Below are positions 44,945 through 53,254 of a stretch of DNA of 64,000 bases, one piece after another. Source of the stretch: Variovorax boronicumulans (GTDB lineage: Bacteria > Pseudomonadota > Gammaproteobacteria > Burkholderiales > Burkholderiaceae_C); assembly GCF_029892485.1 (NCBI RefSeq), contig NZ_JARXVG010000009.1:186001-250000 (forward strand), read 5' to 3'. The notes under the pieces are model-generated. The model worked only from the letters and a program-made list of their open reading frames with translations, made no database searches and was not told where the DNA came from. The first letter of the stretch is position 1, and each line of letters begins with the position of its first letter. A program made the translations under genes and the position numbers.

Positions 44945-45823
44945 TCATTCGGCAACGGGAGCAGCCACGCGATCCAGCGCCTCGACTGCATCCGCCGGCA
45001 ACGCCAGCTTCCCGGCGGCCAGGTTCTCGCGCAGGTGCCCGACCGACGAGGTGCCTGGAATCAGCAGGATGTTGGGCGAGCGTCGCAGCAGCCAGGCCAG
45101 TGCCACCTGCATCGGTGTGGCGCCCAGGCGTTGTGCAACGTCGGAGAGCCCTGAGGACTGCAGCGGGGTGAAGCCGCCGAGCGGGAAAAAAGGAACGTAT
45201 GGAATGCCGTCGCGCGCCAGGTCGTCGATCAGCGCGTCGTCGTTGCGATGCACGAGGTTGTACTGGTTCTGAACGCAGGCGATGCGGCAGATGCGGCGCC
45301 CTTCCGCGACCTGGGCGGGTGTGACGTTGCTCAGGCCGATGTGGCGCACAAGGCCCTGGCGCTGCAGCTCGGCCAATGCCGCGAGCGGCGCCTCGATCGA
45401 GCCCTCGACCGGGCCATGCACATCGAACATGATGCGCAGGTTCACCACGTCCAGAACGTCCAGCCCGAGGTTGCGCAGGTTGTCGTGTACCGCCTGGGCC
45501 AGTTCCTCTGGAGAGAACGCCGGCAGCCAGCCGCCCGTGTCGGAGCGGCGCGCCCCGATCTTCGTGACGATGACGAGGTCCTTCGCATAGGGCGCGAGAG
45601 CCTCGCGGATGATCTGGTTGGTGATGTGCGGCCCGTAGAAGTCGCTGGTGTCGATGTGATCGACGCCGCTGGCGACTGCTTCGCGCAGCACGGCCAGAGC
45701 CGCCTCGCGGTCTTTCGGCGGGCCGAACACGCCGGGGCCGGCGAGCTGCATGGCGCCGTAGCCGAGCCGTTGAACCGCGCGGTCGCCGAGGGTGAAAGCG
45801 CTGGGAGTCTGCGTGGTGGACAT
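44945..45823 (-). CDS. Aldo/keto reductase
   Basis: A 292-residue (alpha/beta)8 reductase. The order VDHIDTSDFYGPH (Asp and Tyr of the catalytic tetrad), IVTKIGA (Lys), HIGLSNV and the NADPH-binding LIPGTSSVGHLREN is typical. It would reduce aldehydes or ketones with NADPH in the cytoplasm. It is divergent from a LysR-type gene 113 bases away, and such pairs usually are regulator and target, but that regulator is frameshifted here. Confidence 0.9.
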   Translation of the reverse strand: MSTTQTPSAFTLGDRAVQRLGYGAMQLAGPGVFGPPKDREAALAVLREAVASGVDHIDTSDFYGPHITNQIIREALAPYAKDLVIVTKIGARRSDTGGWLPAFSPEELAQAVHDNLRNLGLDVLDVVNLRIMFDVHGPVEGSIEAPLAALAELQRQGLVRHIGLSNVTPAQVAEGRRICRIACVQNQYNLVHRNDDALIDDLARDGIPYVPFFPLGGFTPLQSSGLSDVAQRLGATPMQVALAWLLRRSPNILLIPGTSSVGHLRENLAAGKLALPADAVEALDRVAAPVAE

Positions 45824-45936
45824 GATGTTTTCCTGGGAGCTGAAGGGATGAACGAGGTGGTGAAGCCCAGTCTAGGCAGCCCGCCTCTGTTTGATAAGTC
45901 GCCATAATCGGCACGGGCTGTGCAGGATTCAGAACA

Positions 45937-46835
45937 ATGAAGGTCGACCTCGGGGATCTCAACGCTTTCGTGGCGGTGGCAGGCGCGAAGGGCTTTCGCG
46001 ACGCGCGCGTCTGAGCGGCGCCAGTGCATCGGGCTTGAGCGAGGCGGTGCGCCGGCTCGAAGCTCAACTCGGCGTACGGTTGCTCCACCGCACGACGCGC
46101 AGCGTGCGGCCAACGGAAGCGGGAGAACGCCTGCTCGAGCGGCTGAGGCCCGCGCTCACCGAGGTCGAGGCGGCGCTCGACGTGGTGAACGGCTTTCGCG
46201 ACCGGCCAGCCGGCACGCTCAAGCTCAACGTTCCGATCAGCGCCGCGCGCCTCGTGCTGCCATCGATCGTGCCGCCCTTTCTTGCCGCTTATCCGGACAT
46301 CTCTCTTGAAGTGATTGCGGAGGACGGCTTCGTCGATGTGCTGGCGGCCGGTTGCGACGCCGGCATCCGCTATGACGAGCGGCTCGAGCAGGACATGGTG
46401 GCCGTGCCGATCGGCCAGCGCTTGCAGCGCTTTGCTGCAGCGGCCGCTCCGTCCTACCTCGATCGCCATGGCCGGCCGGAGCATCCGCGCGATCTGCTTG
46501 GCCACAACTGTTTGCGCGGCCGTTTCGCCAGTGGGTCGATGCCGCCGTGGGAGTTCGAGCGCGACGGCGAAACCTTGCGCATCGACGTGACCGGTCAACT
46601 GACCGTGCGGATCGGCGCAGCGGCAGAACTCTCGGTCGATGCGGCGATAGCCGGCGCCGGCGTGGTCTACCTGTTCGAAGACTGGCTGCGGCCTCACCTT
46701 GACAGCGGTGCGCTCGAACCCATCCTCGAGCCCTGGTGGCCGCGTTTCTCCGGCCCCTTCCTCTACTACCCCGGCCGCCGATTGCTGCCGGCGCCGTTAA
46801 GAGCTTTCGTGGATTTCATACAAAGGGCGTCCTAG
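45937..46835 (+). pseudogene. LysR family regulator, frameshifted in the DNA-binding domain
   Basis: Starting at ATG 45937, the frame reads MKVDLGDLNAFVAVAGAKGFRDARV and stops at TGA 46012-46014. The LysR sequence continues in another frame from about 46005 (RLSGASASGLSEAVRRLEAQ, then RTTRSVRPTEAGERLL and a full effector domain to the stop at 46835). A single base missing within GACGCGCGCGTCTG (expected GACGCGGCGCGTCTG) explains it. The break falls inside the helix-turn-helix, so a working repressor or activator is not expected unless this is a sequencing error or is corrected by slippage in the GC repeat. An in-frame TTG at 45891 gives no LysR start. Confidence 0.85.
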
Positions 46836-46955
46836 CTGCGCTGCAGGCGCCCTGCCCTCCGAATCCCGAGCCTGCACCGTCGCACCGTCCCAACCTGTGG
46901 GGTCAATGGCGCCCGCGTTGCGCCGCCGCAATCCCTGTCGTAGCCTGCACTTCCC

Positions 46956-49900
46956 GTGGCCCTGCACTCGTTTCACCCCTCCGTCGCCCAGTGGTTCCTT
47001 CGGACTTTTCCCAGCCCCACCTCGGCCCAGTCCGAGGCGTGGCCGGCAATACGTGCCGGGCGCGACACGCTCGTGGCGGCGCCCACCGGTTCGGGCAAGA
47101 CACTCACGGCCTTCCTGGCGGCCCTGGACGACCTGGTCCATCGGGGACTCGAGCCCGCAGGCTTGCCCGATGAAACCGCCGTGGTCTACGTCTCGCCGCT
47201 AAAGGCGCTCTCCAATGACATCCGCCTGAACCTCGAGGCACCGCTCGCGGGCATTCGCGGCGAGCTCGCGGCGCTCGGGCTGCCCGACGTCGACATCCGC
47301 ACCGCCGTGCGCACCGGCGACACGCCGCAGCGCGAACGCCAGCAGAGCCTTCGCCGGCCGCCGCACATCCTGGTGACCACGCCGGAGTCGCTGTACGTCC
47401 TGCTCGGCTCGGCGTCGGGCCGCCAGATGCTGTCCACCGTGCGCAGCGTGATCGTCGACGAGATCCATGCCATTGCCGCGAGCAAGCGCGGCAGCCACCT
47501 GGCGCTGTCGCTGGAGCGGCTGCAGGACCTGTGCATGGCACAAGGCGGCGCGCGGCCGGTGCGCATCGGCCTGTCGGCCACGCAGAAGCCCATCGACGAG
47601 GTCGCGCGCTTTCTCGTCGGCGCGGGCGCGCTTGGCCCCGACGGCATGGCCGACTGCGCCATCGTCGACATCGGCTATGCCAAGCAGCGCGACCTGGCAC
47701 TCGAACTGCCGCCGACGCCGCTGGAAGCAGTGATGTCGGGCGACCAGTGGATACAGGTCTATGCGCGCGTGGCCGAACTGGTGTGGCTGCACAAGACCAC
47801 GCTGGTGTTCGTCAACACGCGCCGAATGGCCGAGCGCGCGGCGCGGCACCTGGGCGACATCCTCGGCAAGGAAGCCGTGGCCGCGCACCACGGCAGCCTG
47901 TCCAAAGAGACGCGGCTCGACGCCGAGCAGCGCCTCAAGCGCGGCGACCTGAAGGTGCTGGTGGCCACGGCATCGCTCGAACTGGGCCTGGACATCGGCG
48001 ACGTCGACCTGGTGTGCCAGCTCGGCTCGCCGCGCGCCATCGCTACCTTCCTGCAGCGCGCGGGGCGCTCGGGTCACGCCGTGGGCGGGGTACCGAAGGC
48101 GCGGCTTTTTCCGCAGTCGCGCGACGAACTGGTGGAGTGCGCCGCCCTGCTCGATTGCATCCGCCGGGGCGAGCTCGACGCGCTGCGCGTGCTGCCTGCA
48201 CCGCTGGACGTGCTGGCGCAGCAGATCGTGGCCGAGACCGCCTGCCGCGAGTGGAACGAGGACGATCTCTTCGCGCTGGTGCGCCGCGCCTGGCCCTATG
48301 CGAGCCTCACGCACAAGCGCTTCATGGACGTGGTCCGCATGGTGTCCGAAGGCTTCACCACGCGGCAGGGCCAGCGCGCCGGCTACGTGCACCGCGACGC
48401 AGTGAACCACCTGCTGCGCGAACGCAAGGGCGCCCGCATGACGGCACTGACCTCCGGCGGCACCATCCCCGAGACCGGTGACTACACGGTCGTGCTGGAA
48501 CCGCAGGCCGACAAGATCGGCACGGTCAACGAAGACTTCGCGGTCGAGAGCCTGGCGGGCGACGTGTTCCAGCTCGGCAACACCAGCTACCGCATCCTGA
48601 AGATCGAGCCGGGCCGCGTGCGCGTGGAAGATGCGCACGGCGCCGCGCCCAACATTCCGTTCTGGCTCGGCGAGGCGCCGGGGCGCAGCGACGAGCTGTC
48701 GTTCGGCGTGTCGCGCCTGCGTGAGGAAGTGGCGCTGGCATTGGAAGCGGGCGGCCGCGACGAAGCGATGAAACTGCTGGTGCACGCCATCGGTCTGGAC
48801 GACGAGGCCGCGCGCCAGATCGTCGAGCATCTCGCCCATGCGTTCGCGGTACTCGGTGCGCTCCCGACGCAACGCACGCTGGTGATGGAGCGCTTCTTCG
48901 ACGCCTCCGGCGGCATGCAGCTGGTGATCCACTCGCCGTTCGGCAGCCGGCTCAATCGCGCATGGGGCCTGGCGCTGCGCAAGCGCTTTTGCCGCACCTT
49001 CAACTTCGAACTGCAGGCCGCGGCGACGGAGGATGCGATCGTGCTTTCGCTGTCGACCAGCCACAGCTTTCCGCTCGACGAAGTCGCGCGCTACCTGCAC
49101 TCGGCCTCGGCGCTGCACGTGCTGGTGCAGGCGCTGCTGGACGCGCCGCTGTTCGGCGTGCGGTGGCGCTGGAACGCAACCACCGCGCTGGCGCTGCCGC
49201 GCTTCAGCGGCGGCCGCAAGGTAGCGCCGCAGTTGCAGCGCATGCGCTCCGAAGACCTGCTCGCGGCCGTGTTTCCCGACCAGGTCGCGTGCGCGGAAAA
49301 CATCGTCGGAGAGCGCGAGATTCCCGAGCACCCGCTGGTCGCGCAGACGCTGGACGACTGTCTGCACGATGCGATGGACGCCGATGGCTGGCTCGCGCTG
49401 CTGCGGCGCATGGAATCGGGCGAGGTGCGCATGCTGGCGCGCGATCTGCCGGCCCCCTCGCCGCTCGCGATGGAAGCGTTGAACGCGCGTCCCTATGCAT
49501 TCCTGGACGATGCGCCGCTGGAAGAACGCCGCACGCAGGCCGTGCAGAACCGCCGCTATACCGAACCCGAAAGCGCCGACGAGATCGGCCAGCTCGATCC
49601 GGACGCCATCGCCAGCGTGCGCGAAGAAGCCTGGCCGCAGCCGCGCAGCGCCGACGAGATGCACGAGGCGCTGGGCATGCTCGGCGCCTTGAGCGACGAC
49701 GAAGTGAAGCAACAGGCGGACTGGAAGAAGTGGCTGGCCGCGCTCGCCAAGGCCGGCCGCGTGACGCGCCTGCTGCTCGAAGGCAAGGGCCGCACCGCGC
49801 GCGGCCTGTGGGTGACGGCCGAGCGCCTGCACCTGCTGCAGGCCGTGGCGCCCGATGCGCCGATGCAGCCCGCCATCGAAGCCCCCGCCGACGCCGAGCA

Positions 49901-51329
49901 GCCGGCCGACCGCGACGCAGCGCTGCGCGAACTGCTGCGTTCACGCCTCGGCGGGCTCGGCCCCGTCACCGTGGTGCAGCTGGCGGCGCCGCTGTTCCTT
50001 CCGCCCGCCGACGTCGAAGCCGCCCTCCTCGCGCTACAGACCGAAGGCAGCGTGCTGCAGGGCCGCTTCACGCCCGGCACCGCAGAGCTCGAATGGTGTG
50101 AGCGCCATCTGCTGGCACGCGTTCACCGCTACACGCTCAAGCGCCTGCGCCGCGAGATCGAACCGGTCGAGCCGCGCGACTTCGTGCGCTTTCTCTTCCA
50201 GTGGCAGCACATCGGCGAGAGCTCGCGTGTGCGTGGGCCGGAGGCACTGTCGGGCATCCTGTCGCAGCTCGAAGGCTACGAGGCGCCCGCGCCGCTCTGG
50301 GAAGCCGAGTTGCTGCCCGCGCGCGTGGCCGACTACGCCGGCGCCTGGCTCGACGACCTCTGCACCGCGGGACGCGTGCTGTGGACCCGGTTGCGTCCCG
50401 CCGCCACCGAGGGCCGCAAGGGTGCGGGCAACCTCTCGCTGCGCGCCACGCCGTTGGTGCTGCTGCCGCGCCGCAGCGCGGCGTTGTGGACCAGCCTGGC
50501 GCCTGCCCCGGTGGACGACGACACGCTGGGCTCGCGCGCCGTGCGCGTGGCCGCGCACCTGGCGCAGCACGGCGCCTGCTTCTTCGATGAGATCGCATCG
50601 GGCACGCGGCTGCTGCCGGTTGAGATCGAAGAGGCGCTCACCGAATTGGTCGCCAAGGGCCGCGCGCGCTGCGACAGCTACGCGGGCCTGCGCGCCCTCC
50701 TGGTGCCGGCGTCCAAGCGCGCCTCGGCGGACACGCGGCGCCGGCGGCGCACGCCGCTGTTCGGCATCGAGGACGCGGGCCGCTGGACGCTGGTGCGGCC
50801 GCCCGCCGCCGCCGAAGCAATGGCCGCCAGCTCCGGCGAAGCGATCGAACAGGTCGTGCACGTGCTGCTGCGCCGCTACGGCGTCGTCTGCTGGCGCCTG
50901 CTCGAGCGCGAGGCCGCATGGCTGCCGCCCTGGCGCGACCTGGTGCGCGTGTGCCGGCGGCTGGAGGCGCGTGGGGAGATCCGCGGCGGCCGCTTCATCG
51001 CTGGCGTGTCGGGCGAGCAGTTCGCGTTGCCCGAAGCGGTCGCGTCGATGCGGCAGGTGCGTCGGCAGCCGGGCGACGGCGCGCTGATCGCGCTCGCGGC
51101 CAGCGATCCGGCCAACATGCTGGGCACCCTCATGAACGGACCCAAGGTGCCGCGCGTTGCGGGCTCGCGCGTGCTGTACCGCGACGGCGTGCCGGTCGCG
51201 ACCAGCGTGGCGGGAGAAATCACGTTGCTGGCCGCGCTCGACACGGCGCAGACGCAGGCCGCGAGGCGTGCGCTCTCGCTGGAGCCGTCGCTGCACGTCT
51301 TCGAACTCGTCGCACAGCCCTCCGCTTGA
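46956..51329 (+). CDS. lhr: Lhr-type large DEAD/DEAH-box ATP-dependent helicase
   Basis: A 1457-residue helicase. The ATPase core has Walker A APTGSGKT (residues 42-49), VYVSPLKALSND, the DEIH box, LSATQKP and motif VI LQRAGRSGHAVGG. A winged-helix and beta-sheet platform follows (to about residue 860), then a very long C-terminal extension as in E. coli Lhr, which forms a separate oligomerisation and glycosylase-like module. Lhr unwinds DNA:RNA hybrids 3' to 5' in DNA repair. GTG at 46956 is the start. No ligase or phosphoesterase partner is adjacent, but a UdgX-type gene lies convergent, 32 bases away. Confidence 0.92.
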   Translation: MALHSFHPSVAQWFLRTFPSPTSAQSEAWPAIRAGRDTLVAAPTGSGKTLTAFLAALDDLVHRGLEPAGLPDETAVVYVSPLKALSNDIRLNLEAPLAGIRGELAALGLPDVDIRTAVRTGDTPQRERQQSLRRPPHILVTTPESLYVLLGSASGRQMLSTVRSVIVDEIHAIAASKRGSHLALSLERLQDLCMAQGGARPVRIGLSATQKPIDEVARFLVGAGALGPDGMADCAIVDIGYAKQRDLALELPPTPLEAVMSGDQWIQVYARVAELVWLHKTTLVFVNTRRMAERAARHLGDILGKEAVAAHHGSLSKETRLDAEQRLKRGDLKVLVATASLELGLDIGDVDLVCQLGSPRAIATFLQRAGRSGHAVGGVPKARLFPQSRDELVECAALLDCIRRGELDALRVLPAPLDVLAQQIVAETACREWNEDDLFALVRRAWPYASLTHKRFMDVVRMVSEGFTTRQGQRAGYVHRDAVNHLLRERKGARMTALTSGGTIPETGDYTVVLEPQADKIGTVNEDFAVESLAGDVFQLGNTSYRILKIEPGRVRVEDAHGAAPNIPFWLGEAPGRSDELSFGVSRLREEVALALEAGGRDEAMKLLVHAIGLDDEAARQIVEHLAHAFAVLGALPTQRTLVMERFFDASGGMQLVIHSPFGSRLNRAWGLALRKRFCRTFNFELQAAATEDAIVLSLSTSHSFPLDEVARYLHSASALHVLVQALLDAPLFGVRWRWNATTALALPRFSGGRKVAPQLQRMRSEDLLAAVFPDQVACAENIVGEREIPEHPLVAQTLDDCLHDAMDADGWLALLRRMESGEVRMLARDLPAPSPLAMEALNARPYAFLDDAPLEERRTQAVQNRRYTEPESADEIGQLDPDAIASVREEAWPQPRSADEMHEALGMLGALSDDEVKQQADWKKWLAALAKAGRVTRLLLEGKGRTARGLWVTAERLHLLQAVAPDAPMQPAIEAPADAEQPADRDAALRELLRSRLGGLGPVTVVQLAAPLFLPPADVEAALLALQTEGSVLQGRFTPGTAELEWCERHLLARVHRYTLKRLRREIEPVEPRDFVRFLFQWQHIGESSRVRGPEALSGILSQLEGYEAPAPLWEAELLPARVADYAGAWLDDLCTAGRVLWTRLRPAATEGRKGAGNLSLRATPLVLLPRRSAALWTSLAPAPVDDDTLGSRAVRVAAHLAQHGACFFDEIASGTRLLPVEIEEALTELVAKGRARCDSYAGLRALLVPASKRASADTRRRRRTPLFGIEDAGRWTLVRPPAAAEAMAASSGEAIEQVVHVLLRRYGVVCWRLLEREAAWLPPWRDLVRVCRRLEARGEIRGGRFIAGVSGEQFALPEAVASMRQVRRQPGDGALIALAASDPANMLGTLMNGPKVPRVAGSRVLYRDGVPVATSVAGEITLLAALDTAQTQAARRALSLEPSLHVFELVAQPSA

Positions 51330-51361
51330 GGCCGAGCTGAAGAACAGGTTCGGCGACACGC

Positions 51362-51994
51362 TCAGGCGGCGGCCCTGGCTGCGCGCGCGACCTTCGACGC
51401 CAAGGACAGATCGGCGAGCCACGCCTTCCACGCGGCGGCCTTCTGTTCGGGATCTCCCCGCAGCAGCGCGGACGGATGCAGCGTCACCAACACCTTGCGC
51501 CCTGCCGCATCTTCATGCCATCTCCCGCGCTCGCTCATCACTGCCACATGGCGTCCGAGCAGCGAGCGTGCCGCAACGGCACCCAGCGCGATCAGCGCCT
51601 CGGGCTCGACCAGGGAAATTTCACTCTCCAGCCAGTGACGGCAGGCATCCGCCTCACGCTGCGCGGGTGTCTTGTGGATGCGGCGCTTCCCGCGCAACTC
51701 GTATTTGAAATGCTTCACCGCATTGGTCACGTACAGCTTGTCGCGCGACCATCCCAGTTCCGCCACGGCGCGGTCGAACAGCCGTCCGGCCGGCCCGACA
51801 AAGGGTCGGCCCGCCAGGTCTTCCTTGTCGCCCGGCTGCTCCCCGACCACCATCAGCCGCGCATGCACAGGCCCTTCGCCGAACACCGACTGCGTCGCGT
51901 TTTCGCCCAGCGGGCATTCACGGCAAGCGTTTGTCGCCTCGCCGAGTTCCTGCAGGGCGACAAGGGGCTTCAGGCCGCGGCCATGCGCCGACAT
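51362..51994 (-). CDS. UdgX-type uracil-DNA glycosylase
   Basis: A 210-residue glycosylase of the family 4/UdgX type. ACRECPLGENATQSVFGEGP starts the iron-sulfur/UDG motif, VGEQPGDKEDLAGRPFVGPAG is motif A, and LVTLHPSALLRG is the C-terminal motif. GKRRIHKTP holds the KRRIH loop that defines UdgX, whose His forms a covalent bond with DNA at the uracil site. The start at 51994 overlaps the Cys-rich gene by 25 bases, giving a normal length. It is the third gene of an operon with the Csp-like protein and the disordered protein, and neighbours the Lhr helicase. Confidence 0.9.
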   Translation of the reverse strand: MSAHGRGLKPLVALQELGEATNACRECPLGENATQSVFGEGPVHARLMVVGEQPGDKEDLAGRPFVGPAGRLFDRAVAELGWSRDKLYVTNAVKHFKYELRGKRRIHKTPAQREADACRHWLESEISLVEPEALIALGAVAARSLLGRHVAVMSERGRWHEDAAGRKVLVTLHPSALLRGDPEQKAAAWKAWLADLSLASKVARAARAAA

Positions 51995-52302
51995 TCCAAC
52001 TCGCACTGCTTGCAGGCCTCGGCGCAGCGTTGGCAGTGGTCCATGTCGTGTGTGAGGCATTCGTCGCCGCAGAGCCTGCAGACGTCGGCGCACAGCGCGC
52101 ATACGAGGCCGGCGTTCTCGCTGTTTCGCGCCATGACGCCTGCGGCAACAGTGCAGATCGCCGCGCAGTCCAGATCGAGCGCAATGCATCGCGCCATGGC
52201 GTTCGACCCTTCGCTGGCGCATGCCGCGGCGCAGCGGTTGCAGGCGGTGGCGCAGGCATTGCAGAGCGCGATGCACCGCGAGAAGTCGGGCGGTCCGGTC
52301 AT
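51970..52302 (-). CDS. Cys-rich four-helix-bundle copper-binding protein (Csp-like)
   Basis: A 110-residue protein with regularly spaced Cys on four helices (CIALCNACATACNRCAAAC; ARCIALDLDCAAIC; VCALCADVCRLCGDEC; HCQRCAEACKQCELEC). This is the pattern of DUF326/Csp copper-storage proteins, which hold many Cu(I) ions inside the bundle. No signal peptide is present, so it is cytoplasmic (Csp3-like). It overlaps the disordered-protein gene by four bases upstream and the glycosylase gene by 25 bases downstream. Confidence 0.88.
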   Translation of the reverse strand: MTGPPDFSRCIALCNACATACNRCAAACASEGSNAMARCIALDLDCAAICTVAAGVMARNSENAGLVCALCADVCRLCGDECLTHDMDHCQRCAEACKQCELECRRMAAA

Positions 52303-52499
52303 GGTCGGGCGCCTCGCCGGGACTGGATCTGGTTGCCTCCGCCTACGTGGCTCTCCCGATCGTGCCGGCTCTCGGGCGTGCGGCGCGGCTCGTTGCGCGG
52401 GGTGGGTTCCTGATGGCCAGCCTTGTTGTGCTCCGAGGGCTTGGGGGCATCACGTTCGTCGGCGTCGTTGTCGGTATCACGCGGATTGGGTGTCGTCAT
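52299..52499 (-). CDS. Small hydrophilic, probably disordered protein
   Basis: A 66-residue protein made of Asp, Glu, Arg, Asn, Pro and His (for example DTDNDADERDAPKPSEHNK), with no hydrophobic core and so probably unstructured. The start is well supported by AAGGAGCAGCA before ATG at 52499, and its stop overlaps the Csp-like start (ATGA). It is the first gene of a three-gene operon. His and acidic residues could bind metal, but this is a guess. Confidence 0.6.
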   Translation of the reverse strand: MTTPNPRDTDNDADERDAPKPSEHNKAGHQEPTPRNEPRRTPESRHDRESHVGGGNQIQSRRGARP

Positions 52500-52649
52500 T
52501 GCTGCTCCTTGGCCAGGTTGAAAATTGACTTTCTCGTCCTGAAGGAGGGCCTGGACTGTGGGAATAGACCTATGCCGGGCGTCGTCCATCGCTCGCGGAT
52601 GGCATGACGCAGCATCCGTCGACATCGCCTCGGGCAGGCTTGCGCGCTG

Positions 52650-52955
52650 CTACGCCTTCTTGGCCCAGGCGCTGCACCACCCTTTCGCATTGACCTGCTT
52701 GCCGGCAAACAGCGCGCAATTGCCCTGCGCATCCGCCGGCTTGGACTGCCACAGCGCGCAGCCATTGCACAGCTGGGCGTTGTCGTGCTTGGGAAACTTC
52801 TTCGCGTCGACCTTCGCCGAATCGGCGGCGTAGCTCAAGGCCACGGCTTGCGGGTCTTTTTCATCGAGCCTGGCCTGGGCCATCGAGCGGGTGGCGGACA
52901 AGGCCGTGCCCGTCGCGGCGAGCGTGATCATGAAGGTGCGGCGGCTGGTGTTCAT
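52650..52955 (-). CDS. High-potential iron-sulfur protein (HiPIP)
   Basis: A 101-residue exported electron carrier. A twin-arginine signal (SRRTFMITLAATGTALS) is followed by the HiPIP domain: CNGC, then two more Cys after 13 residues each (C-x2-C-x13-C-x13-C), with aromatic residues near the cluster. It carries a 4Fe-4S cluster in the periplasm, passing electrons to respiratory or oxidase complexes. The start overlaps the stop of a 51-residue membrane protein by four bases. Confidence 0.92.
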   Translation of the reverse strand: MNTSRRTFMITLAATGTALSATRSMAQARLDEKDPQAVALSYAADSAKVDAKKFPKHDNAQLCNGCALWQSKPADAQGNCALFAGKQVNAKGWCSAWAKKA

Positions 52956-53107
52956 CGTGGATCTTTCGTTGTGTGTGAGAGCAAGACCGGACTGTCCGGC
53001 GCGTTGCCGCGCTCGTTCAGGCCCCCGAGCACGAGAACGCCCGTGGCGAGCAGGGTGACGATGCTGAAACCCAGGAACTGGAGCGTTCCTTTCAACATGA
53101 TGTTCAT
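52952..53107 (-). CDS. 51-residue single-helix membrane protein preceding HiPIP
   Basis: The frame from ATG 53107 reads MNIMLKGTLQFLGFSIVTLL and continues with one hydrophobic helix (to about residue 30), then a polar tail ending TTKDPR. Its stop overlaps the HiPIP start in an ATGA, which is the main support, with GAGG seven bases before the ATG. I know no family. It is probably an inner-membrane partner or leader for HiPIP. An FNR-like box lies about 97 bases upstream. Confidence 0.6.
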   Translation of the reverse strand: MNIMLKGTLQFLGFSIVTLLATGVLVLGGLNERGNAPDSPVLLSHTTKDPR

Positions 53108-53197
53108 GGCGCGGCCTCGGTGTGGGGTTGTGAATCCATCGTTCTGGAATGCCGGGATGGCTTGCGGTCATTCTTGAACGCTGGGCAGCGCGCGGCC

Positions 53198-53211
53198 TTG
53201 CGCAAGATCAA
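53198..53211 (-). promoter_or_regulatory. FNR/ANR-like box before the HiPIP operon
   Basis: TTGCG-CAAG-ATCAA, 14 bp, one perfect and one variant half-site of TTGAT-N4-ATCAA. Its centre is 97 bases before the small membrane protein start, the longest spacing in the set, so a longer leader would be needed. Confidence 0.5.
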
Positions 53212-53254
53212 ACGGCGGGAGCGTTGCGCGGCGCGAACCACGCAAGCCGCGGCC

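Noticed and set aside
45891..46835. Single open frame for the LysR gene starting at TTG 45891
   Set aside because: The first 38 residues (RHNRHGLCRIQNNEGRP) do not match LysR, while the true N-terminus is visible in the neighbouring frame from 45937. A frameshift explains both.
47199..49832. Long minus-strand frame of 877 codons opposite the helicase gene
   Set aside because: It is antisense to a gene with complete helicase motifs. Its composition (His, Arg, Gln, Ala, Val) is what GC-rich antisense frames give, and no motif is recognisable. The same applies to 12423-14759, 27892-30360, 8611-9852 and 59133-61124.
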